A DNA stretch of 9,323 nt from Saccharicrinis sp041584155 (lineage in GTDB: Bacteria > Bacteroidota > Bacteroidia > Bacteroidales > Marinilabiliaceae), in assembly GCA_041584155.1 (NCBI GenBank), contig JBFHEL010000149.1:1-9323 (forward strand), given 5' to 3'. Within the stretch, counting starts at the first letter, position 1; the number at the start of each line of letters is the position of its first letter. The translations under genes and the position numbers were made by a program. Positions 1 to 7,800 of the stretch are shown here, in pieces. The notes beneath the pieces were generated by a model. The model had not been told where the DNA came from. It did no database searches and was given only the letters and a program-made list of their open reading frames with translations.

Positions 1-255
1 CCAGAATTAGGATTAATCTCAGTTAATAAAGCATGTATCTTGTCGCTTCAAATCGAAAACAGTAAAACAGACATAACTATAGCTGACCCAAGCCAAAAAC
101 AAGAAAATATTAAAATTACCATTAAAGGAAAATATACTTGCTCCAATGGGAAGGCTATATACAACAAAGAGAAAAGCGAAACATCAATAATTATTGAGTT
201 ACCACAAAATATCCAAAGTGGTTACCCACAAAATATCAGCATACAAAAACTATAG
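1..255 (+). CDS. C-terminal fragment, probable polysaccharide lyase family 8 (hyaluronate/chondroitin-type lyase)
   Basis: The frame is open from the first base of the window, so this is the last 84 residues of a longer gene whose 5' part lies outside. A TTG at 40 could be read as a start, but the in-frame residues before it (PELGLISVNKACIL) continue the same fold pattern. The segment is beta-rich, with alternating hydrophobic residues and the stretch ITIADPSQKQENIKITI. That resembles the S/A-DPT/S-Q-K pattern of the small C-terminal beta-sandwich domain of PL8 lyases, recalled from the family rather than searched. PL8 enzymes cleave hyaluronan, chondroitin or xanthan by beta-elimination and are normally secreted; the catalytic alpha/alpha toroid would lie upstream, unseen. 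The neighbouring kduD, which acts on products of unsaturated uronates, supports the call. Substrate cannot be assigned from this fragment. Confidence 0.6.
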   Translation, partial: PELGLISVNKACILSLQIENSKTDITIADPSQKQENIKITIKGKYTCSNGKAIYNKEKSETSIIIELPQNIQSGYPQNISIQKL

Positions 256-281
256 AACTACTCTAAAAAAATAACAGACCC

Positions 282-430
282 ATCAGGTGAAACGAGCCAT
301 GGGAATTGTTTCGCACACAAAAGGATGATTAATTCTGGCGAGTTCTCCCGCATTTTGCGGGACAGGCTATATGACCATTGAAATAAAATTATTATATGGA
401 AAACAGCAAAGAACTATTGGTTCACCTGAT
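282..430. repeat. 149-bp segment bounded by a 10-bp perfect inverted repeat
   Basis: ATCAGGTGAA at 282-291 is matched exactly in inverse by TTCACCTGAT at 421-430. The midpoint of the pair (356) falls within two bases of the midpoint of the hairpin at 346-362, giving a symmetric layout like a miniature inverted-repeat element. No target-site duplication is visible at the ends, and the rest of the arms do not pair. A 10-bp match in a region of this size is uncommon but possible by chance. Confidence 0.35.
346..362. terminator. GC-rich hairpin, possible bidirectional terminator
   Basis: TCCCGCA (346-352) and TGCGGGA (356-362) form a perfect 7-bp stem with a TTT loop. Its high GC content stands out in an AT-rich region, and it lies between two convergent genes, where a terminator is expected. 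There is no T-run directly after the stem on either strand, so it is not a canonical intrinsic terminator. It could instead be a REP-like palindromic unit. Confidence 0.4.
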
Positions 431-496
431 AAATATCTATCCAATTAATATTAGTCAGCACATGGGTAACAAAATAATCTATTTCACTACTTACAA

Positions 497-1288
497 CTAC
501 CTTCCCATCCATCCTCCATCAACAAGCATAACAGTGCCATGCATGTAGGCCCCGGCTTCAGAACAAAGGAATACGATTGGCCCTGCAAAATCATCCGGAG
601 TACCCCATCTGCCAGCAGGAATGCGCGCTAAAATTTGCTCCGAACGTTCACGATCCTGTCGTAAAGCCTCCGTGTTATCTGTATCTATATATCCTGGAGC
701 TATAGCATTTACATTCACCCCTTTCGAAGCCCATTCATTAGCAAAGGCCATAGTCAGCTGTCCAATAGCACCTTTACTGGCGGCATAACCAGGTACAGTT
801 AGCCCTCCCTGGAATGTAAGAAGTGAAGCCGTAAATACAATTTTACCTGCACCTCTGGCTACCATTTCTTTTCCAATTTCACGGGTAAGAATAAATTGAG
901 CATTTTGGTTCACATTGATTACCTGATCCCACATTTCATCGGGATGTTCTGCTATTGGTGCCCTAAGAATGGTTCCGGCATTATTAACTAATATATCAAT
1001 TACAGGATAGTCCGCTTTTACTTCCTTAATAAATGCATATAATGAATCCCGATTACCAAAGTCACATTGATAAGCCTTAAAATGACGCCCGAGACTTTTT
1101 ACTGCTGCTTCCACCTTACTTCCTGTTTTTTCCAATGAAGCACTTACTCCTATCACGTCCGCTCCTGCTTCTGCAAGCGCAACAGCCATAGACATACCAA
1201 TGCCTCTTTTACACCCTGTAACCAAGGCTATTTTCCCTTTTAGATTAAATTTATCCAATACACTCATTTGCTTAGTATTTAAACCCAT
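497..1288 (-). CDS. kduD: 2-dehydro-3-deoxy-D-gluconate 5-dehydrogenase (KduD), SDR family
   Basis: This is a cytoplasmic NAD(H)-dependent short-chain dehydrogenase of normal length (263 aa). KduD interconverts 2,5-diketo-3-deoxygluconate and 2-keto-3-deoxygluconate, the step after KduI in catabolism of unsaturated uronates from pectin, hyaluronan or chondroitin. Visible motifs are the Rossmann TGCKRGIG (residues 24-31), NNAG (102-105), the tetrad Asn in NVN (N127), and catalytic S155, Y168 and K172 (YAASK). KduD-type signatures are NVNAIAPGYI, RIPAGRWG and the C-terminal VDGGW. The ATG at 1288 gives a seven-residue extension; the ATG at 1267 (MSVLDKFNLKGK) fits the usual KduD N-terminus better and may be the true start. 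It stands alone in its orientation: convergent with the lyase gene, divergent from the sensor at 1513. No kduI is in the window. A related sugar-acid SDR, such as gluconate 5-dehydrogenase, is the main alternative. Confidence 0.88.
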   Translation of the reverse strand: MGLNTKQMSVLDKFNLKGKIALVTGCKRGIGMSMAVALAEAGADVIGVSASLEKTGSKVEAAVKSLGRHFKAYQCDFGNRDSLYAFIKEVKADYPVIDILVNNAGTILRAPIAEHPDEMWDQVINVNQNAQFILTREIGKEMVARGAGKIVFTASLLTFQGGLTVPGYAASKGAIGQLTMAFANEWASKGVNVNAIAPGYIDTDNTEALRQDRERSEQILARIPAGRWGTPDDFAGPIVFLCSEAGAYMHGTVMLVDGGWMGR

Positions 1289-1366
1289 TGTTGATATGCT
1301 CTAAAATTAACTGAATTATTTGTTATGCAAAAAAATAAAACCTAATATAGCATAAACATTATCTAT

Positions 1367-1390
1367 GTTAACAACCAATCGTTGGCTAAC
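1367..1390. promoter_or_regulatory. Imperfect dyad, candidate operator in the divergent region
   Basis: The outer arms GTTA (1367-1370) and TAAC (1387-1390) and the inner arms CCAA (1375-1378) and TTGG (1382-1385) are inverted copies around a TCG centre, with unequal spacers of four bases and one base. The position between two divergent start codons suits a regulator binding site. No known regulator motif is recognised. Confidence 0.3.
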
Positions 1391-1461
1391 ATTACGGCAT
1401 AAAATTTAATATGACAATCAAGAAATTTCAATAAAAACATAATATTAATGTTAATTATTTG

Positions 1462-1469
1462 TAAGTTTG
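1462..1469 (+). promoter_or_regulatory. Candidate -7 promoter element for the sensor gene
   Basis: TAAGTTTG matches the Bacteroidetes housekeeping -7 consensus TAnnTTTG exactly. It would place the transcript start near 1474-1476, leaving a leader of about 38 bases before the ATG at 1513. No TTTG -33 element is seen at the expected distance upstream (around 1438), so the call rests on the -7 box alone. Confidence 0.35.
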
Positions 1470-1512
1470 CTTAATTTCCCGTAATAATTGTTAAATTTCG
1501 TTATTCTGTAAT

Positions 1513-4500
1513 ATGAAATCAGTATCTATTCGTTACTTATTGTCCACACCTCTACTCTTATTGACCATTATATTTAACACACCTGCACAACATACTCAGG
1601 TTAATTTTAAAGAGATATCCTTGAATGAGGGACTTTCGCAAAGCACAGTATTTTGCAGCTTACAGGACAGCAAAGGTTTTTTATGGTTTGGAACCCGCAC
1701 AGGTGGTTTAAATAAATATGATGGTTATACTTTTACACATTATAAGCATGACAGAGATGATAGTAACACTATAAGTGGAAATGAAATACTTTGCTTATTA
1801 GAAGATAGCAATAACAATATATGGATTGGCACACGAAATAACGGCTTAAACCTTTTTTCTCCTGAAAAAGAGACGTTTACCCATTATTTTAGTGGGGAAA
1901 AACAAGCTAATTCTACCGAAAATTCAGTTATAAATGATATTAAAGAGGATGCTTTAAAGCAAATATGGATTGCAACCAACAGCGGCCTATTATTCTATAA
2001 CAGTGAAGAAAACATCTTTACCGAAGTAAAAGACAACACAGGAAAATCATTCAATACAACCCTACAAATTTGCATTGCAAAAGAAAACACGATTCTTATA
2101 GGGACAAAAAATTATGGAATATATCTTTTAAATACAAAGACGAAAAAAATACTTAAAAACTATCGTCACGAAGAAAATAATAAGCAAAGTATTAGTAGCA
2201 ATTACATAACAGCCCTTTTATACGATAACGATGGACAAATATGGGCTGGCACAAGAGATAATGGCCTGAACAGAATCAACAAAGTAAATACAGATATCGT
2301 TACCCGGATAGCGAATGACAAAAACAACGAAAATAGTTTAGCAAGTGATATCATACGCACTCTCAACCAGGATAAACTAGGAAATATATGGATTGGAACA
2401 AAAAATGGATTGGAACAGTTGCTACCCTCCCAACAGGAAAAAGACGATCCCGAGTTCATCCATTATCAAAATAACCAATTAGATAAAAACAGTCTGAATC
2501 AAAATTCTATCTATTCATTTCTGGAAGATAATGTAGGAGATTTTTGGATTGGCACCTGGAGCGGTGGCGTAAATCATTTAAGCATCAACAATCAGAAATT
2601 TGAATATTTTAAATACCAGCCCAACAAAAAAAACGGCCTTAGCCACAACATCGTTAGTTCATTTGCCATCACAAAACGCGGATTATGGATTGGCACAGAA
2701 GAAACGGGGGGGCTAAATCTTTACAAAAACAATACCTTTATAAACATCAGAGCGGACATTAACAAAGCTACAAGCCTGCAAAGCAATCATATAAAATCAC
2801 TTTATGCCGATGAAGATGAAAATCTTTGGGTAGGTACTTTTAACGGATTACACTTGCTCAAAGACGGAAGCGACTCCTTTAAATACTTCCTGAAAGGAGC
2901 AAGTATCTATTGCATAGAAGGGGGTGCCAAAAATGACCTGTGGATCGGAACTTCAAAAAATTTATATCTGTTAAATAAGGACAATTATCAGTTTACCACA
3001 ATAAAAACTGGCGAACAAGGCATTACTAATTCATCCATAAATGCTCTGTTAAAAGATAGCAAAGGGAACATATGGATTGGAACAAAAAAAGGACTCAATT
3101 ACTACAATTATTCCGACCATAGCATATTGCAATTTACCCATTCGCAAACAGACAAAAATACCCTGAGTAATAACCACATCACCTCTGTTAGAGAAGATAA
3201 GGATGGTAATATATGGATAGGAACTCAGGATGGCTTAAATAAGTACAATCCGAAAACCAAAACCTTTACGCTCTTTGGAGAAAAGGACGGGCTTCCTGAC
3301 AACCTCATAAACAACATATTAACAGACGACCTCGGAAACCTTTGGTTAACAACCAACAGAGGACTATCACGATTTAATATTAAACTTGCTCAAGAAAAAG
3401 CCGACAACCAAAATTTGAATAAAATCAGAAATTTTGATATTGGTGATGGCCTGCAGGGAAACGAATTTATTACCAATGCGTGTTATAAGAGTAGTGATGG
3501 TATCTTATATTTTGGCGGTGTGAATGGTTTTAACAGTTTTCATCCTGAAAAAATGAAAGAAAACACCAATGTACCCAAAGTAGTAATTACTGATTTCCAA
3601 CTATTCAACAAGCCAGTTAAAGTTGGCGAAAAAAAATCTCCTTTAACCAAAAACATTACAGAAACAAAAAAGCTAACCTTAACTCACAAACAATCTGTAA
3701 TCACCTTTGGCTTTGTTGCCTTAAACTTTAAATCTTCAGAAAAAAACCGCTATGCTTATTACATGGAAGGATTTGACAAAGACTGGATTGAGGCAGGAAC
3801 CAAGAGAGAGGTATCCTATACCAACCTCCCTGCCGATGATTATGTATTTAGGGTAAAAGCTTCGAACAACGACGGCATATGGAATGAAGAAGGAACATAC
3901 ATTAATATCACAATACTTCCTCCCTGGTGGGAAACATGGTGGTTCAGAACAATTTTAGCTACTTTCATAGCAGCCATCATTATAGTTTACTCAAGATACA
4001 GAACCAAAAAACTAAAAGAAAACCAAAAGAAACTGGAACAAAAAGTTAAGATAGCAACCGAGGAAGTAAAAAATAAAAATGCTAAACTTCAGGAAGCACA
4101 AGTAAAACTGTCGAACATAATGACCGATGTAAAAAATGAACTGGGCAAGGCCTCTGTTGAACTTTTAGATGCCACCAATAGTCAGGCTTCCACAATACAA
4201 CAGATCTCGACTTCGATAGAACAAATGACACGAGAAATTAACGACAATGCCACCAATGCCGTTCAGATGTTTAATAACGCTCAAAACATTGAAAAAGATA
4301 CAGAAGATAGTGTAGAGATAGTGACAGAAACAGTGACTTCTATTGAAAATATTACCCAAGGTATCGGCTATATCTCAGAGTTTGCACGCACCACTAATCT
4401 ACTTTCCTTAAACGCAGCCATTGAGGCGGCAAAGGCAGGTGTTCATGGCCGGGCATTTTCAGTGGTGGCCAATGAAGTTAAGAAACTGGCTGATCAGTCG

Positions 4501-4767
4501 CAGGAAATGGCCATAAATATTAAAAACCTATCCGAATCCGGACTTACCTTATCGCATGAAGCCAAACTTAAAATTCATGAGCTGCAGGATTATATCTCAG
4601 GGATAGTAGGACTAATTGCCCAGATACGTGAATCCAGTGAAAATCAATCGCATGAAGCCTCAAACATCAATGAGGCTGTTCAGCAAATATTGTCGTATGT
4701 GAATAGAACAGCACAACTGGCAGAAAAACTGGATACGGCCATTAATTCACTATCGGTGGATGTATAG
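1513..4767 (+). CDS. Propeller sensor fused to an MCP signalling hairpin (chemoreceptor-like chimera, copy 1)
   Basis: This 1084-aa inner-membrane sensor has a signal peptide (about 1-26, ending near TPAQ). Fourteen reg_prop blades follow, with repeated motifs such as IWIGT..GLN and W58 in the first, up to about residue 690; this equals two seven-bladed propellers. Next come a Y_Y_Y domain (about 737-802, RYAYYMEGFDKDW), one membrane helix (about 809-827) and a coiled coil (about 830-870). The periplasmic half is that of Bacteroidetes hybrid two-component sensors, which bind oligosaccharides. The cytoplasmic half is an MCP hairpin: methylation motif A892-S901 with Q896/Q897, and tip TNLLSLNAAIEAAKAG with N962, N967, E971 and K974 aligning to Tsr N376, N381, E385 and R388. 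It has no HAMP, kinase, receiver or DNA-binding domain and no C-terminal CheR-docking pentapeptide. The likely output is a CheA/CheW complex encoded elsewhere; ligand unknown, perhaps uronate oligosaccharides. Its paralogue lies convergently at 4883-8137. Confidence 0.9.
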   Translation: MKSVSIRYLLSTPLLLLTIIFNTPAQHTQVNFKEISLNEGLSQSTVFCSLQDSKGFLWFGTRTGGLNKYDGYTFTHYKHDRDDSNTISGNEILCLLEDSNNNIWIGTRNNGLNLFSPEKETFTHYFSGEKQANSTENSVINDIKEDALKQIWIATNSGLLFYNSEENIFTEVKDNTGKSFNTTLQICIAKENTILIGTKNYGIYLLNTKTKKILKNYRHEENNKQSISSNYITALLYDNDGQIWAGTRDNGLNRINKVNTDIVTRIANDKNNENSLASDIIRTLNQDKLGNIWIGTKNGLEQLLPSQQEKDDPEFIHYQNNQLDKNSLNQNSIYSFLEDNVGDFWIGTWSGGVNHLSINNQKFEYFKYQPNKKNGLSHNIVSSFAITKRGLWIGTEETGGLNLYKNNTFINIRADINKATSLQSNHIKSLYADEDENLWVGTFNGLHLLKDGSDSFKYFLKGASIYCIEGGAKNDLWIGTSKNLYLLNKDNYQFTTIKTGEQGITNSSINALLKDSKGNIWIGTKKGLNYYNYSDHSILQFTHSQTDKNTLSNNHITSVREDKDGNIWIGTQDGLNKYNPKTKTFTLFGEKDGLPDNLINNILTDDLGNLWLTTNRGLSRFNIKLAQEKADNQNLNKIRNFDIGDGLQGNEFITNACYKSSDGILYFGGVNGFNSFHPEKMKENTNVPKVVITDFQLFNKPVKVGEKKSPLTKNITETKKLTLTHKQSVITFGFVALNFKSSEKNRYAYYMEGFDKDWIEAGTKREVSYTNLPADDYVFRVKASNNDGIWNEEGTYINITILPPWWETWWFRTILATFIAAIIIVYSRYRTKKLKENQKKLEQKVKIATEEVKNKNAKLQEAQVKLSNIMTDVKNELGKASVELLDATNSQASTIQQISTSIEQMTREINDNATNAVQMFNNAQNIEKDTEDSVEIVTETVTSIENITQGIGYISEFARTTNLLSLNAAIEAAKAGVHGRAFSVVANEVKKLADQSQEMAINIKNLSESGLTLSHEAKLKIHELQDYISGIVGLIAQIRESSENQSHEASNINEAVQQILSYVNRTAQLAEKLDTAINSLSVDV

Positions 4768-4808
4768 TTAGCCTATCTTATGATTAACAAACTTAAAAAA
4801 GGGACAGA

Positions 4809-4851
4809 TAATTGAGTAACCTTTGGTTGGTATCAAAGTGTTACTCAATTA
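4809..4851. terminator. Long hairpin between the two convergent sensor genes, likely bidirectional terminator
   Basis: The arms 4809-4820 and 4840-4851 pair perfectly over 12 bp (core TTGAGTAAC/GTTACTCAA). After one bulged T (4839) the stem continues with CTTTG (4821-4825) and CAAAG (4834-4838) around an 8-base loop. On the minus strand a T6 tract (complement of 4795-4800) follows the stem after about eight bases; on the plus strand the downstream sequence is A-rich with a TTTT at 4870-4873. The location in the 115-bp gap between two stop codons makes a shared terminator the simplest reading, although neither tail is ideal. Confidence 0.75.
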
Positions 4852-4882
4852 AAAATCTTAAAATCAAATTTTACTTCTCCAG

Positions 4883-7800
4883 CTAATGCTTATCAATGGA
4901 TAATGATTTAATGGCACTATCCAGATTCTCAGCTAACTGTGCTGTTTCATTGATATAGGTTGATATTTGCTGTATGGCTAAATTCACATTTTTAGCTTCG
5001 TATGACTGATTTTGACTTGACACCTGGATTTGTGCAATTAAATTCACAATACCGGATATATAACGTTGCAATTCAGTTATCTTTCCACTTGCTTTTTGCG
5101 ATAAATCCATACCCGATTCAGACAAGCTTTTAATATGAACTGCAACATCCTGTGAACTATCTGCCAATTTTTTCACCTCTGTAGCAACAACGGCAAAACT
5201 TCTGCCATGGGATCCTGCCCGGGCTGCCTCAATAGCGGCATTTAAAGCCAGCAGATTGGTTGTACGGGCAAATTCCGAGATAAAACCAATTCCCTCTGTA
5301 ATATCTTCAATTGATTTTACAGTCTCAGAAACAATTTGAACGCTATCATCCGTATCTGTCTCTACTCTTTTTGCACTCTCATACATTTGAGAAGCTCCTT
5401 GTGCGTTTTCATCGATATCCCGCGACATTTGTTCTATAGATGAGGATATTTCTTCAATGGTAGAGGCCTGACTGTTAGCCGAATCAAGTAACCTCTTCGA
5501 TGTATTTCCCAATTCATTTCTTACATCATCCATGATATTAGCCAGTTTTGCTTTGGCCTCTTCTAATTTTCCATTTCTGCGTTTCACTTCTTCGGTAGCT
5601 TCAGCAACCTTTTGTTCTAATAATATTTTATTTTCCTTGAACGTCTTCATCCGCCAATTCACAAAAACATAAACCGAAGCAACAAGGCTTAAAAATAACA
5701 TTATCCGAAACCACCAGGTTGCCCACCAGGGAGGCAGAATGGTTACCCCAAGAGCAACTCCTTCCCTGTTCCAAACCCCATCATTATTTGATGCTCTCAC
5801 CTTAAAGGTGTATTCTCCTGCCGGCAGATTGGTATAAAAGGCCTCATTTTTATTTTCAATATTAATCCAATCTTCATCAAAGCCCTCCATCATATATTCA
5901 TATTGATTTTTTTCAGGTGAGGTATAACTAATCCCTGCAAAACTAAATGAAATGACAGATTGTTTATGGGTAAGCTCAATCTCTTTTGTTAAAGATATAT
6001 TTGAACTCAAAATTTTATTCTGATCATTCACCTGGACCTGTTTATTAAAAAGCTTCAACCCTGTAATCACAACTTTAGGGATAATCGGATTATCTTTTAT
6101 TTCCTCAGGACGAAAAATATTAAAACCATTGATCCCACCAAACAACAGCTCTCCATCCTTTGTTTTATAGGCTGAATGACGAATAAACTCATCTCCCTGC
6201 AGTCCATCACTCTCGGTATAATGGTGCACTGTAAGTTCCTCTTTTTGATTTTCATTTGCAATAGAAACTTTTGCCAATCCCTTATTGGTAGAAAGCCATA
6301 TATACCCCTCATCCTCAAATAAAATCCCATTGATAACATTATCCGGTAAGCCATCCTTCTCGTTATAACGGGTAAGCATCTGACTTTCTTTATCTAATCT
6401 GTTTAAACCATTATAGGTACCTATCCATAGCTTTCCCTGACTGTCCTGGTTTATTGCAATCACATTATCATCACTCAGGCTATTTAAATCACTAGCCTTG
6501 CACTGATACACTTTAAAATTATCCTCTTCACGATTATATAAGTGCAGTCCTCGTTTTGTTCCAAACCATACATCCTTATTCGAATCAGTAAAAAGTACAT
6601 TGATGTTATTATCGGCTAAACCATTAGGGTTTTTATTGTTCCTAAAATACGTTTTGCTTGTTTTATCCTTTGTATTAAATCTGATTAATCCTTTTGAAGT
6701 TCCTACCCACAGTTCATTATCAACACCAGGTGTAATATAATTGACCAGAGATTCTTCAAAATAAACACTCGATGTTTCTTTATTGCAATCATAATAGCTC
6801 AGTCCTTCAAATCCACCAATCCACAAATTACCTTTAGCATCAGTATAAAGAGTCCTTATGTCGTCGTTTAATATAATATTAGATCCATCCTCCTTTGTAA
6901 TATGCTTTAAAAACCTTTTGCTCTTTTTATCAAATAAGCTCACACCACCACCATCAGTTCCAATCCATATTCCCAAATTATTCTCTGTAAAACAACTGGC
7001 GTTATCATTACGCAAGCCATAAGCTCGGTTTTTATTAAATCTAAAATGACCAAATGCCTTTGCATTCATGTTCAAATATTCCACCCCACAACTCCAGGTA
7101 CCAATCCAGTAATTACCCCATAGATCCTCGCAAAAAGAAAACATAATATCCTGAGCCAGACTATTTTCAATGGCCATATTATTTTTATAAGAAGTAAAGG
7201 CTGGATTTATTTTTGTCGATTCCTCTGGGGATAACAAATTTAATCCCGACGAGGTACATACCCAAATGGCACCCTTTTTATCCTCATAAATCACTCTGAT
7301 CACATTATCGCTTATACTGGTACTATCCAATTCATCATGAACTAACTTCGTAAATATATTTTCCCGCAAATCCGTTAAACGGTTAAGTCCATCCTTTCGG
7401 GTACCTACCCACAAAACTCCTTTACTATCGTATAATAATGAAATAATCACATTACTACTAAGACTATTAGGATTCTCAGCATCATGCTCATAATGTTTTA
7501 TGATTTCCTTTTTATCGGTATTAAACAAATACACCCCTGACTTATTTCCAATACAAAGAAGGCTGTCATTAACTAAACAAAGGGCAGCAATACCTGTAAT
7601 TTCCTGGCCTTTTATATTATTATAACGAACAAAAGAATCACTATCTTCATCATATAAACACAAGCCTCCAAGGGTAGATATCCATATTCGGCCTTTATAA
7701 TCTTCCACCACATTGTATACCGTCCTCAATTCACGATCCTTATCATCCACCTCAGTATTCAAGTAATGATAAAAACGGTCTGTATTAAAATCGAATCTAT

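Larger units (their letters stand above)
256..496. other. Convergent intergenic region between lyase tail and kduD
   Basis: These 241 bases separate two genes that end towards each other. I see no credible coding frame. The region holds a GC-rich perfect hairpin (346-362) and a wider-spaced 10-bp perfect inverted repeat (282-291 with 421-430) that is almost centred on that hairpin. The arrangement could be a shared transcription end or a small palindromic repeat element. Confidence 0.6.
1289..1512. promoter_or_regulatory. Divergent promoter region between kduD and the first propeller-MCP sensor
   Basis: These 224 AT-rich bases must carry the promoters of both kduD (leftward) and the sensor gene (rightward). 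An imperfect dyad lies at 1367-1390 and a Bacteroidetes-type -7 match at 1462-1469; both are listed separately. I find no clear -7/-33 pair for kduD on the minus strand. Confidence 0.55.

Noticed and set aside
40..255. A stand-alone 71-residue gene starting with TTG at 40
   Set aside because: The frame is open to the first base and the preceding residues fit the same domain, so it is the end of a larger gene cut by the window.
2202..2459. Open frame on the minus strand inside sensor copy 1
   Set aside because: It lies fully antisense to well-supported propeller repeats, has no recognisable domain, and is best explained by codon bias of the real gene.
4165..4359. Open frame on the minus strand inside the MCP region of copy 1
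   Set aside because: It is antisense to the conserved methylation helix, with Cys/His-rich translation typical of a shadow frame.
1513..4767. Annotation as a hybrid two-component histidine kinase or regulator
   Set aside because: The periplasmic half fits, but there is no phospho-acceptor His box, ATPase motif, receiver Asp or helix-turn-helix after the membrane helix; the sequence there is an MCP hairpin.
6097..6354. Alternative-frame open stretch inside sensor copy 2
   Set aside because: It overlaps conserved propeller blades on the same strand in another frame and has no recognisable features.
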